Positions 17,023-25,138 of a stretch of 64,000 nt of DNA are shown piece after piece. The stretch is taken from positions 61,102-125,101 of the forward strand of contig QCJR01000003.1 in the NCBI GenBank assembly GCA_003215895.1, given 5' to 3'. Source of the DNA: Prochlorococcus sp. AG-409-D14. Its GTDB lineage: Bacteria > Cyanobacteriota > Cyanobacteriia > PCC-6307 > Cyanobiaceae. The translations under genes and the position numbers were made by a program. Position 1 is the first letter of the stretch. Each line of letters opens with the position of its first letter. A model generated the notes under the pieces. That model saw nothing but the letters and a program-made list of their open reading frames with translations, searched no databases and was not told where the DNA came from.

Positions 17023-18858
17023 ATGATCGGTACCAGCAAAACATATCATTTATTAATGCGCCTGCTGAAGGCTCTACCAGTTAGAAGAAGAAGGTCTCTA
17101 TTGAAATTAATTCCTGTAGCAGCCTTAACTGGTTTAGTTGATGTAATTGTAGTCGGAATTGTGTCTAGATTATTTACTGTTTTTATAGGCCAACCTAATC
17201 AACCGGCCTTACCATTTCAAAATTTCATACCTGAAGACCCAAAAACAAAAGTTATAAGTCTAGTCGGCATATACATAGCAATGAATTGGGTAGCATCATT
17301 CTCCAAATTATTTCTTAAAGCAGCCCAAGAAAGACTTCGAGTAGCAGTTTGGAAAGACTTATCAGAACTAGCACAGAAAAAATTACTATATCAACCATAT
17401 GAATTTTTCTTAAACAAGAAAAAATCTGATTTATCGTCAAAAGTTTTGATAAATATTTCAAGAGTTTCAGAATTTGTTGTAAGACCAATCCTTCAGATTT
17501 CTAGTGGACTATGTGTGATTACTTTTATCTGTATTGCTGTTCTTTTTATAGCAAAATCGATAGCATTATATTTAATCATAAGTCTCTTAATTTTTTATAT
17601 ATTTATTTCATTATTTGTAACACCTTTTATCAGATATTCTTCTCGTCAAAGAATCAAATTAGAGAAAGAAACAAATAATATACTCACTGAATCAATGAGG
17701 ACTATTATAGATGTTCATCTTACAAGCTCTGAATTGTACTTTGAAAAAAGATATAAATCAGCAGGTACAAGTTCTTTCCCTTTCATTTGGAAAGCTGAGG
17801 TTTTACCTGAATTACCAAGATCATTAATAGAGCCTTTTGGTATTACATTAATTTTTGCTATTGGTCTATTCCCATACATAATTGGGCAAAACGATTCAAT
17901 ACTTATTGAGATAGTTCCGTTTTTAGCAACAATTGCAGTAGCAGCATTAAAACTAACGCCTCCATTACAAGATTCATTTAGAGCATTAACTTCTATGCGT
18001 GCTTCTATTCCTGATTTAGAAGAAATATTAAAGTTAATAGAGCTTCCTTCTAGTAGGCTAACTAAAAGATCAATAGGCGTTCCTACAAAAGAAGGAATTG
18101 AGCCTAGAAGTAATATAAAACTTGAAAAACTGAGTTATAAGTATCCCAATAGCAAAGAATACACTTTAAAGGGTATTAATCTAACAATACCTATTGGTTC
18201 AAGAATAGCTTTCGTAGGAGAAACTGGAAGCGGAAAAACCACCACAGCTAATCAATTACTATGTCTTCTTAGACCAACAGAAGGACATTTACTCTTAGAT
18301 GGAGTTGAAGTGACTGATACAGAAGTACCTGCCTGGCAGGATTGTTGCTCTTACGTTCCACAATCAATCACTTTATTAAATAGTAATATTATTGAAAATA
18401 TTGCATATGGATTAGATGAAGAGATTATAGATAATGAAAGAGTCTGGGATGCACTTAAGGCCGCTCAATTAGCAGAATTAGTATCAGAATTGCCAATGGG
18501 TTTATATACATCAGTGGGTGATAATGGCATTAGATTATCTGGGGGACAGAGACAACGACTTGCTATAGCAAGAGCTTTTTATAGGCAATCAAAATTATTA
18601 GTTTTGGATGAAGCGACTAGTGCCTTAGATAACCGAACAGAAGCAGAGGTAATGGATGCAATTGAAATTGTAGGTAGACGTTGCACAATAGTCACGATTG
18701 CTCACAGATTATCAACAATTGAAAGATCAGATTGCATATATGAATTTAAAGAAGGAAAAATAGTTGCCTTTGGGAATTATCAACAACTCTTAAAGCAATC
18801 AAAAACGTTTTTCAGTATGGTAGAAATAGCAAAAAGAAAATACGGCTCAAATATATAA
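17023..18858 (+). CDS. ABC transporter, fused membrane and ATPase domains (MsbA/exporter type)
   Basis: The 611-residue half-transporter probably acts as a homodimer. The transmembrane domain (about 25-330) has six predicted helices. The nucleotide-binding domain has Walker A VGETGSGKTT near 400, the signature LSGGQRQRLAIARAF near 505, Walker B LLVLDEATSALD near 525 and the H-loop IAHRLST near 565. Family members export lipids, glycolipids or peptides; the substrate is not deducible, though the nearby glycosyltransferase hints at an envelope glycolipid. A 13-bp palindrome (GTCTGA-A-TCAGAC, 16976-16988) lies 35 bp before the start and could be an operator. Confidence 0.9.
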   Translation: MIGTSKTYHLLMRLLKALPVRRRRSLLKLIPVAALTGLVDVIVVGIVSRLFTVFIGQPNQPALPFQNFIPEDPKTKVISLVGIYIAMNWVASFSKLFLKAAQERLRVAVWKDLSELAQKKLLYQPYEFFLNKKKSDLSSKVLINISRVSEFVVRPILQISSGLCVITFICIAVLFIAKSIALYLIISLLIFYIFISLFVTPFIRYSSRQRIKLEKETNNILTESMRTIIDVHLTSSELYFEKRYKSAGTSSFPFIWKAEVLPELPRSLIEPFGITLIFAIGLFPYIIGQNDSILIEIVPFLATIAVAALKLTPPLQDSFRALTSMRASIPDLEEILKLIELPSSRLTKRSIGVPTKEGIEPRSNIKLEKLSYKYPNSKEYTLKGINLTIPIGSRIAFVGETGSGKTTTANQLLCLLRPTEGHLLLDGVEVTDTEVPAWQDCCSYVPQSITLLNSNIIENIAYGLDEEIIDNERVWDALKAAQLAELVSELPMGLYTSVGDNGIRLSGGQRQRLAIARAFYRQSKLLVLDEATSALDNRTEAEVMDAIEIVGRRCTIVTIAHRLSTIERSDCIYEFKEGKIVAFGNYQQLLKQSKTFFSMVEIAKRKYGSNI

Positions 18859-18901
18859 ATCAAATAGAAAATATGAAAAGACCTGAACTAAAAATTAAAA
18901 T

Positions 18902-19138
18902 TTAAAAAAGACGTGTAAAGTCTATCAATTCTTTAGCTGAAAGATAAAAAATCAAAGCTGTTCCAACAATTGATCCAGAGAGTCCTCCCACAAAACCAAA
19001 AAATAATGTACTCAAATTCTTCCCATCCGTAGTAAGTGTTTGATTGGAAATAGGCAATTTTTCAACTACTTTTAAGCGCTCAGTGGAAGGTCTTCTACTG
19101 GTTTGTTGATGTCTGACAAGTGCTTCGAAATCTGGCAT
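18902..19138 (-). CDS. Small membrane protein overlapping parA
   Basis: The 78-residue product has a polar N-terminus (MPDFEALVRHQQTSRRPSTE), a glycine-rich hydrophobic segment (FFGFVGGLSGSIVGTALIFY) and LSAKELIDFTRLF at the end. The first 67 bases overlap the 3' end of the upstream parA-like gene in another frame, which implies coupled translation and a functional link. No family is recognised. A membrane partner for the ATPase is a reasonable guess. Confidence 0.6.
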   Translation of the reverse strand: MPDFEALVRHQQTSRRPSTERLKVVEKLPISNQTLTTDGKNLSTLFFGFVGGLSGSIVGTALIFYLSAKELIDFTRLF

Positions 19139-19743
19139 TGAATTTGTTTAGCGATGGAACAATAGGCCGACCACCCTGACATTCGCCTGGGATCGGATCG
19201 ACCTTTATCATCTACGGCATCAACGACTGCTGCTCCCTGATTTTCTGCTTTATCAAAAGCAGATAGCAAAGGAATATCACCGCCTAATACAGTTAAATCA
19301 AATTTTTCTAAAGCTTGTCTTGCTTCATTTGCAATTCGCCTTTGACGGAAATCAACCTTCACTAATAAAACTGCATGAGGAATATTTAACTGTTTTAACA
19401 AAGATGCTAACTCGACCGTCAATTCAACAGACCTAGCTTTTGGTGCTGTAGGCAAAAGTACAAGATCAGATCCAGCTGCTAAATGTTTTAATTCTTCCTC
19501 ATCAGTACTTGCTTGTCCATCAGTAATAACAATTTCTGAAAATCTAGTTGCTTTAGCGGCTGCTTCTACAGGGACAATATTAAATTTAAGATTACCTCTT
19601 GATCCATACGCAAGAGCAGATCGATTTCTATCAGCATCCACTAAACAAACATTTTTCCCTTGAGAGGACCATACACTTGCTAGATGGATTGAAGTACAAG
19701 TTTTAGCTACTCCACCTTTTTGGCCACATACAGTTATGAACAA
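19072..19743 (-). CDS. ParA/MinD-like ATPase
   Basis: The 223-residue P-loop protein has the deviant Walker A KGGVAKT (GQKGGVAKTCTSIHLASVW), switch I NVCLVDADRNRSAL and the expected DLVLLPTAPK strand. It is short, like orphan ParA proteins that position plasmids, carboxysomes or other cargo, and no parB or parS is visible nearby. The 67-bp overlap with the following small membrane-protein gene suggests they act together. It could be core in Prochlorococcus or derived from a mobile element. Confidence 0.82.
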   Translation of the reverse strand: MFITVCGQKGGVAKTCTSIHLASVWSSQGKNVCLVDADRNRSALAYGSRGNLKFNIVPVEAAAKATRFSEIVITDGQASTDEEELKHLAAGSDLVLLPTAPKARSVELTVELASLLKQLNIPHAVLLVKVDFRQRRIANEARQALEKFDLTVLGGDIPLLSAFDKAENQGAAVVDAVDDKGRSDPRRMSGWSAYCSIAKQIQCQISKHLSDINKPVEDLPLSA

Positions 19744-19952
19744 AGGAAGGCATTTATATCTAAAAATAATCTGCAGGATCCCATTACAAAGTCAAGTAGC
19801 AATTAGAAGATCAATCAAGCAATCCTAATGAAAGTAATTTCTAGGATAAGAAAAACATATATATCTACTCTTATTTTGTATTTTTAAATACATTTTTTTA
19901 TCCTAATTAATCAATTAATCACCAAAAGCAAATAAATAGACTTGCAAGAAGA

Positions 19953-19989
19953 TTTTTCTAATGCATATTAATAATATGCATTAGAAAAA
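19953..19989. repeat. Perfect 18-bp inverted repeat with 1-nt centre
   Basis: TTTTTCTAATGCATATTA and its exact reverse complement flank a single A. The right arm ends 3 bp before the ATG of the helix-hairpin-helix gene, so in RNA it would occlude the ribosome-binding site; as DNA it could be an operator for a dimeric repressor. Confidence 0.85.
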
Positions 19990-19992
19990 GGA

Positions 19993-20262
19993 ATGTTCAT
20001 TGAAAAAATTTTATTAAATACAAAAAAAAATCTTTCTAGTTTATTAACTATTTTAAATAGGGAACAAGGAGAATTATCAGATAGATGTGAAAACCTTACT
20101 TCAATCCCGGGAATTGGAACCAAAAACTGCAACAATTTCTATGAAGCTGGATATATGACACCAGAATCAATTATTTCCGCATCTGATGAAGAGCTGCTAA
20201 GTATCCCTGGAGTTGGTATTAGCTTTATTAAAAAGTTAAGAAAGACATTGGGTAGAATATGA
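19993..20262 (+). CDS. Helix-hairpin-helix DNA-binding protein
   Basis: The 89-residue product has two helix-hairpin-helix motifs: LTSIPGIGTKNCNNFYEAG near 35-53 and LLSIPGVGISFIKKLRKTLG near 68-88. The repeat-of-PGxG arrangement is that of small non-specific DNA-binding modules found in RuvA, UvrC or ComEA. No catalytic domain is present. AAGGA sits only two bases from the ATG and inside an extensive palindrome, so the start or its control is unusual. Confidence 0.7.
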   Translation: MFIEKILLNTKKNLSSLLTILNREQGELSDRCENLTSIPGIGTKNCNNFYEAGYMTPESIISASDEELLSIPGVGISFIKKLRKTLGRI

Positions 20263-20348
20263 TTTCAAGAAATAAATTAGTATAAAAAAGTATTTTTTAC
20301 GTGAATATATAAAGTCAATCAAATTAATACGAAGTACATAAAAATCTG

Positions 20349-21020
20349 TTACCAAGGTAAAATCTCGCCATTTGAATGCCAGAAAGTTCCAGTATTCTCA
20401 AGTGTCAGTTCATCAATTCTTTGAATCAGCCCTTTGGCTGATTCTTGAGGTTGAATGCCATTTGAGGTAAATCCTGTCATTCGAGTGCTGACCAAACCTG
20501 GATGTAAAATTGCTACTGCTATACCTCTAGGCTTTAAATCCACCGATAAAGATTTACCAGCCATACATAAGGCAACCTTTGACATCCTATATCCATATGA
20601 ACCGCCAGAACTATTATCCTCTATTGAACCCATACGACTACTTATTAAAGCTATTTTTGCAGATTTATTAAGCTGACTAAGCATAGTTTGAACACAACAC
20701 AAAGGACTTAAAGCATTTACCTCAAATTGATGCATAATACTTTGAGGATCTAAATTAGAAAGAGAGTTAAATTCTGCAATTCCAGCATTTTGAATCAAAA
20801 CATCGACTCGAACATCCTTTAAATTCTCTCTCAGCTTAATAACCGAGTCTCCTGAAGTAATATCAACATTTGTCTCAACTCTAACTGACAGGGAATTCAA
20901 TTCATTAGAGGCAGATCGGCAAGTAGCAATCACATCCTCTCCTCTATCTTTCAATTGACGGGCAAGCTCTAAACCAATACCTCTATTGGCGCCAGTGATT
21001 AAATAGGTAGACAAAATCAA
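20349..21020 (-). CDS. Short-chain dehydrogenase/reductase
   Basis: This is a 223-residue classical SDR with cofactor loop TGANRGIGLELARQL near residues 8-22, NAG motif (LIQNAGIAE), active-site Ser in ALISSRMGS and catalytic YxxxK in YGYRMSKVALC near 145. LHPGLVSTRMTG follows. It resembles the C-factor/sniffer type of NAD(P)-dependent carbonyl reductases. The substrate is unknown. It is monocistronic. Confidence 0.88.
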   Translation of the reverse strand: MILSTYLITGANRGIGLELARQLKDRGEDVIATCRSASNELNSLSVRVETNVDITSGDSVIKLRENLKDVRVDVLIQNAGIAEFNSLSNLDPQSIMHQFEVNALSPLCCVQTMLSQLNKSAKIALISSRMGSIEDNSSGGSYGYRMSKVALCMAGKSLSVDLKPRGIAVAILHPGLVSTRMTGFTSNGIQPQESAKGLIQRIDELTLENTGTFWHSNGEILPW

Positions 21021-21123
21021 ATTTAGGCTCTAATGAGACTAAAACAAAAAAACGATAATCATTCGAATTGATACAAAATAAAAGTATGCAACTAAAAATA
21101 ATAATTAAGTATAGAAAGTATCG

Positions 21124-21534
21124 TCAATGGTCTATATCTTCAAAAATACAATGTGAGCTATCGGCAAAAGGTGCTGAAAGAATATTAGGACCCGAAAAAA
21201 AAGTAAATCTAACTTTACTGCGTAACTCTCCGGATAATCGAATACAGCAAAAGCCTTTTTTAATAACAAGTAGTCGCCAAAACTCGCTCCAATCTATACA
21301 TTGATCAAGGATTTCATTGATATGAAAAGTTTCATCTAAAGAATTAATTTCAATTTTTAATTTTTCTCGTAAAAAGAAGAATTTTGCTAACCTTTCGTTT
21401 TTTGAAATTATCTTACCAATATATCTAGTTTTATTCAGATCATAATCTAAAGTTTCTAAGTAATTCATAATTTGATCAATGTCAATATTACTGAAACCTT
21501 GCGCTTTTAAAATCTTAAGAATTGGAAAGTTCAA
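21124..21534 (-). CDS. Uncharacterised protein, paralogue of the 30590 gene
   Basis: The 136-residue soluble protein aligns throughout with the product of 30590-31078. Shared positions include GxSxxDIxxxLxxLxxxxYxLxxxxYxGxIxS, a CID.....W.LL segment, IKKGFCCIRL versus KNFGAICIKL, F..GPN and a final CxF. The first part (helical, D-I-D-x-I-M-x-x-L) recalls RecX-like three-helix repeats, but no firm assignment is possible. The function is unknown. Confidence 0.6.
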   Translation of the reverse strand: MNFPILKILKAQGFSNIDIDQIMNYLETLDYDLNKTRYIGKIISKNERLAKFFFLREKLKIEINSLDETFHINEILDQCIDWSEFWRLLVIKKGFCCIRLSGELRSKVRFTFFSGPNILSAPFADSSHCIFEDIDH

Positions 21535-21643
21535 ATTAATACCGCTTATATAATACTTAGTTATATTTTAAAGCCATACAAAAAAAGTAGCTTATTTTAA
21601 AGAATTAACAAAAAATAATAGATTCATGAAAAAACATCAATAA

Positions 21644-22201
21644 CTATGTATTTATTTGATCAGAATAAATATTTTCGGACCCACCAACTAGTCGATTTTT
21701 TGAAAGTTGATGTGCCCTTTCATGAAAGCTAATATCGTTATTTCTTCTGATTTTAGAATCAAACCAATTATCATTTTCAAAACTTTTAAATATTCTTTTT
21801 ATCCTATACCCTAAATTAATCTCTTGAGATGCAAGCCTTCTCCAATCTCCATTTTTCTTTCGATAACCAAACTCAAAATAATATACACCTTTGTTTATGG
21901 GGATAGGAAATGTAATACTAGATTGAAATTTATTTACCTGAATCTCTTTCATAATACAAGTTGAATTATTTTTATTTCTATTATTGCTTATATCAAATAA
22001 TCTTACAGCACAAAAACAACTTTTACTAAGCTCAATTCTAAAATTGTCAATCGGACTAATTTCCCAAAAGCATTTAATATATCCATTACCAATATTGTTT
22101 ACAGTTAAATTACTAACGCAATTAGTGAATTTATTCAAACTATTCCAAACATAATCTTTCCAATTGAAATTACGAATGATTTTCATTTTTTCATCAATCA
22201 A
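21644..22201 (-). CDS. DUF4912-like protein
   Basis: The product has 185 residues. The stretch GYIKCFWEISPIDNF, then CAVRLFDISN, then FPIPINKGVYYFEFGYR and GDWRRLASQEINLGYR follows the DUF4912 pattern: a W-E segment, an L-R-L-Y/F-D-I strand, G.YY.E.GY and LA.S. DUF4912 is a beta-sandwich domain of unknown function found in cyanobacteria and Firmicutes. The C-terminal 30 residues are polar (NDISFHERAHQLSKNRLVGG). Confidence 0.6.
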   Translation of the reverse strand: MIDEKMKIIRNFNWKDYVWNSLNKFTNCVSNLTVNNIGNGYIKCFWEISPIDNFRIELSKSCFCAVRLFDISNNRNKNNSTCIMKEIQVNKFQSSITFPIPINKGVYYFEFGYRKKNGDWRRLASQEINLGYRIKRIFKSFENDNWFDSKIRRNNDISFHERAHQLSKNRLVGGSENIYSDQINT

Positions 22202-22338
22202 AATATTGAATATTATAATTATGTTTTATTTTTTTACCATAGATTTAATTATCATTAGTATTATTGGTTGTATTCAATACATAAAACAATAAATTTCGTC
22301 TATAGGCAAAAAAAATTTTAATATCTGATTTTTATGAC

Positions 22339-22503
22339 TTAGGCTGCTTTAGTACCCTTCATATCAGAAAGGATTCCTTCGACAAAATCTACAGTAGCCC
22401 TTCTTGATGAAATATTACTTTTCTTCCAGTGATTAATCAAAGTTTTCAACTCAATTATCCTTTGCTCTGCAACTTCGATTCTTTCTTCATTAGACATCGA
22501 CAT
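22339..22503 (-). CDS. Small helical protein, unrecognised
   Basis: The product has 54 residues from ATG 22503 (52 from ATG 22497); a longer frame to 22554 is less likely because its N-terminus looks non-coding. The mostly helical MSNEERIEVAEQRIIELKTL is followed by HWKKSNISSRRATVDFVEGI. It is soluble and charged. No family is recognised, but the composition and codon use are coding-like. Confidence 0.5.
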   Translation of the reverse strand: MSMSNEERIEVAEQRIIELKTLINHWKKSNISSRRATVDFVEGILSDMKGTKAA

Positions 22504-22617
22504 ACAAGAATAACTTCTATGATTTAAGCCTAACCTTTTTAAAATATATATCAAGAGAGAATTAAAAATAGTGAGGCGGCAAAATCCTTTTAAAAAGAAA
22601 GATTTGAGAAAGGGATT

Positions 22618-22648
22618 AAAAAAAAAAGCCAGCTACTCTGTAGCCGGC
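22618..22648 (-). terminator. Intrinsic terminator (minus strand)
   Basis: Read on the minus strand, GCCGGCTAC-AGA-GTAGCTGGC (one mismatch) is followed by a run of ten T. It ends the transcript of the 33-residue peptide gene just upstream. Confidence 0.85.
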
Positions 22649-22671
22649 ATAATAATTAATAGATAAGGTTA

Positions 22672-22773
22672 CTATATAAATCTATTAATAATAAAACCCT
22701 TCAAGGCAGGAGTAACGGAACTAAAAAGTTTTTTTACTTCTATTGACTCTTGACCGATTGGTAGATGCGACAA
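22672..22773 (-). CDS. 33-residue peptide with full-length Shine-Dalgarno
   Basis: The start is TTG at 22773. Immediately upstream on the same strand, 22787-22775 reads AAGGAGGTGATCC, complementary to all 13 terminal bases of bacterial 16S rRNA, with ideal spacing to the TTG. The peptide begins MSHLPIGQESIEVKKLF and ends KGFIINRFI, so it is amphipathic with no clear transmembrane helix. A strong terminator follows the stop after 24 bp. The gene is therefore a complete, probably highly translated unit, but the product is unknown. Confidence 0.65.
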   Translation of the reverse strand: MSHLPIGQESIEVKKLFSSVTPALKGFIINRFI

Positions 22774-23069
22774 TGGATCACCTCCTTAAATAAACATATT
22801 CATACAATAGTCAAAAAATAATATTTGTCGGTAAATATGGTGACAATTTCCGAAAAAAATAAAGATTTGATAATTTCAGGTGATCTAATAGCCACTCCTC
22901 AAAAAAATACCCAACCAGTTAAAAAAAATCTCAAAGGACTCGTAAATAAGTTTTGAAAATTTGCCCTAAGGATTTTTATAAGCAGCAAATTAATAGAATA
23001 AAAGAATACAATATCTCTGACTCGCAAAAGAAAATTTATAGCTAAAACAATAGTCCAAAGACTACTAAA

Positions 23070-23195
23070 ATGAGCCATTTAATTTTTGGAGGGTTATCAT
23101 CAACCCCAGCTCCCACTGCTCCAATTGTTGGAATCGCCTATATTGCCATTTTTGCAATTGTAGGATTTGCTGTTGGACTGACTATGATGATATGA
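23070..23195 (+). CDS. 41-residue single-helix membrane protein
   Basis: A Pro/Ser-rich N-terminus (SSTPAPTAPIVG) is followed by a transmembrane helix (IAYIAIFAIVGFAVGLTMM). The layout is like small photosystem subunits, but no known PsaX/PsbX-type motif is recognised. GGAGG lies inside the reading frame rather than upstream. It is divergent from the Hli gene about 140 bp further on. Confidence 0.5.
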   Translation: MSHLIFGGLSSTPAPTAPIVGIAYIAIFAIVGFAVGLTMMI

Positions 23196-23331
23196 ACGCA
23201 CCAGCCTTGCCAAATTCAAAAGATACGAATCAAGATTGAGTATCTCTTAGTCTTCAGTCGTCTTGAATTGAAATAGTCATTAGTTAACAGACGCACGCTA
23301 TGGATCTGTTGACTGATTTTTCATGAATTAA

Positions 23332-23439
23332 CTAAAAAATTCCCGGTATAAATTGACCGGTTGTTGCATATGCCCCTATGCCGGCAACAATGCCTAACAT
23401 TGCCATTAATCCATTAAAACGCTCAGCTCCAGAATTCAT
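23332..23439 (-). CDS. hli: High-light-inducible protein (short Hli)
   Basis: The 35-residue product is MNSGAERFNGLMAMLGIVAG followed by IGAYATTGQFIPGIF. The E-R-F-N-G-x-x-A-M-x-G helix carries the conserved chlorophyll ligands (Glu, Asn) of the LHC/Hli superfamily, and the TTGQ...PGIF tail is also typical. Hli proteins bind chlorophyll and carotenoid and protect photosystem II assembly under light stress. It is shorter than core Hli proteins (about 45-70 residues) and sits in the accessory region, as island- and phage-type hli genes do. Confidence 0.9.
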   Translation of the reverse strand: MNSGAERFNGLMAMLGIVAGIGAYATTGQFIPGIF

Positions 23440-23522
23440 TTACTTAAAAAAATCCAATTTAACTACCCTTATAAGGTCTTGGATAGTGGAATAGCGAACG
23501 ATTTAATCGATTTCGTGAAAAT

Positions 23523-23606
23523 CTAATTAAATAAGCGAGAAGTAGTCATACTTGAAGCAATCAAAAGGATACTTTGCAGAATCAAAAGAATAGAAAGAAT
23601 TTCCAT
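23523..23606 (-). CDS. Possible 27-residue hydrophobic peptide
   Basis: MEILSILLILQSILLIASSM, then TTSRLFN. This is a single transmembrane helix with a short tail, comparable in size to PsbT or PetN but without their signatures. No convincing Shine-Dalgarno sequence is seen. In an AT-rich region a frame of this length can arise by chance, so the call is weak. Confidence 0.3.
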   Translation of the reverse strand: MEILSILLILQSILLIASSMTTSRLFN

Positions 23607-23771
23607 TGAAATACCTAAATTTAGTACTAGTGTACTACATATAATAGAGCTTGCAAGCAAAGCAAATCATTTGGAGAAAAATGTTGTTTAAATCTAGACC
23701 TGAAATTTCGCTTTGAATGAAATAAACAACATAATATAGTCATAATAAATCGATACGAAATAAAATAAATC

Positions 23772-24137
23772 ATGGCACAAAAGAAAAATGTTTTAGGGAC
23801 TGAACTTAAATCTTGCAGTTGCGATCCCATGACTGGGTGGTATCGAGACGGATCATGTAGGACAGACATGTCTGATCACGGAATGCATACTGTTTGTGCT
23901 GTTATCACGGAACAGTTTCTTTCTTATAGCAAAGCCCAAGGGAATGATCTCTCTACTCCTCAAATAGGTTTTCCTGGCTTAAAAAAAGGCGATCACTGGT
24001 GTCTATGTGCTCCTAGATGGAAAGAAGCATTTGAAGATGGAATGGCTCCATTAATTGATCTTGAGGCAACAGAAGAAAGTACTTTAAATATTATTGATTT
24101 AGAGACTTTAAAAAAATTTTCACATAATAGATATTAA
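23772..24137 (+). CDS. DUF2237 family protein
   Basis: The 121-residue product starts KNVLGTELKSCSCDPMTGWY and contains HGMHTVCAVITEQFL, DLSTPQIGFPGLKKGDHWCL and CAPRWKEAFEDGMAPLI. These are the hallmarks of DUF2237: N-terminal L-G-x-x-L..C, T-G-F/W-x-R-D-G-x-C, P-x-F-x-F-P-G-L-K-x-G-D-x-W-C-x-C. The conserved cysteines suggest metal or redox function, which is not established. The length is as expected. Confidence 0.85.
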   Translation: MAQKKNVLGTELKSCSCDPMTGWYRDGSCRTDMSDHGMHTVCAVITEQFLSYSKAQGNDLSTPQIGFPGLKKGDHWCLCAPRWKEAFEDGMAPLIDLEATEESTLNIIDLETLKKFSHNRY

Positions 24138-24501
24138 TAGTTAAAAAATAACTACTATAAAATAATTTTTCGAGAAATGAAAAAGCCGAAAAAAGTATTC
24201 AATAATTTTCTAACCTAAAATAAATCACCTATGCTAGCAAAACTAAAATACGAGTAGAATTATTTAAAGCTCAAAAGATCTTAATCTATTAAATAAGGAA
24301 TTCTTTTTGATAAATTGGATACTGAAAATATTAATAATTTGAATTTTGTATAGGTTAAAAAAATGATCTGAAGATAACAACTTCAATGAGTCTTAATTAA
24401 ATTAAGAATTTTGCTTCAAGATAAATTAATTCTAAAGTTCAATCAACTCAACTTGCACTTTTTATATTCCAAGCTAGAAAGAACAAAATAGATAAATAAT
24501 C
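24138..24501. other. Intergenic stretch without recognised content
   Basis: AT-rich sequence with only trivial frames and no stable hairpin or repeat that I can see. It separates two plus-strand genes and may hold the promoter of the second. Confidence 0.5.
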
Positions 24502-24804
24502 ATGCTAACCACATCCTCTCGTCTTCGAATACAAGAAATATTAATAAGATTGTCTAAAGGAAATAATGTAACTCTTGAAGAAAGGATTTATATCAATAAA
24601 TATGCGACAAAGAACCAAAACGTATCTAATTGGCTTAAAAAAGCCTCACTTATCCAACGAAAGCAAACTATTTCTAATCCAATAGACGAATTACTTAATG
24701 GACTCGATCTAAATTCAGATGAACCAAACTCAACATTCAATCCTGATCATGATGACCTAGGAGAATGGTTCTCTGGGGCACCTTCATGGATTAGAAGAAG
24801 CTAA
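24502..24804 (+). CDS. Uncharacterised soluble protein
   Basis: The 100-residue product has a helical N-terminus (SRLRIQEILIRLSKGNNVTL) followed by ISNPIDELLNGLDLNSDEP and the closing DDLGEWFSGAPSWIRRS. The final W-F-x-x-A-P-x-W motif looks conserved and functional. It is probably a small picocyanobacterial protein; no family name is recognised. It is monocistronic. Confidence 0.55.
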   Translation: MLTTSSRLRIQEILIRLSKGNNVTLEERIYINKYATKNQNVSNWLKKASLIQRKQTISNPIDELLNGLDLNSDEPNSTFNPDHDDLGEWFSGAPSWIRRS

Positions 24805-24865
24805 GCTAATAATAGAAATAAAATACAAAAAACTTACCAATTTAAGCTAAATTCAGATCGAAGAG

Positions 24866-25138
24866 TTATGCTGCTTCTTCTTTTTCTTTCTTTTCTATTT
24901 TCAATAGATCAATAACATTTGAACTGATAGGTTGAAAGTCTTCTTCCTTAGCAGAAGCAATAGAATCCTTCATCAAAAGTTTTACAAGAGCAGTTATTGA
25001 AGAAGTTAATAACTTTAGACTCTCAAAAATATTTCCTAGCTCTTTAGTAATCTCATCTTGATGCTTTCCTTTACTCATTAATGTTGAGAAAGTCCAACCA
25101 GCCAAGCCTACTGCAAGCAGAAAAACAACCGTAATCAT
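24866..25138 (-). CDS. Membrane-anchored helical protein
   Basis: The 90-residue product has an N-terminal transmembrane helix (MITVVFLLAVGLAGWTFSTL), then a helical, mostly polar domain (DEITKELGNIFESLKLLTSS) and a Lys/Glu-rich end (EKKEKEEAA). It looks like a bitopic protein with a cytoplasmic coiled coil. No family is recognised. Confidence 0.5.
   Translation of the reverse strand: MITVVFLLAVGLAGWTFSTLMSKGKHQDEITKELGNIFESLKLLTSSITALVKLLMKDSIASAKEEDFQPISSNVIDLLKIEKKEKEEAA

Noticed and set aside
22221..22292. 23-codon hydrophobic plus-strand frame
   Set aside because: Ile/Phe-rich sequence is expected by chance in this AT-rich gap and no ribosome-binding site is seen.
23627..23869. 80-codon minus-strand frame
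   Set aside because: It overlaps the clear DUF2237 gene on the plus strand and has no family features.
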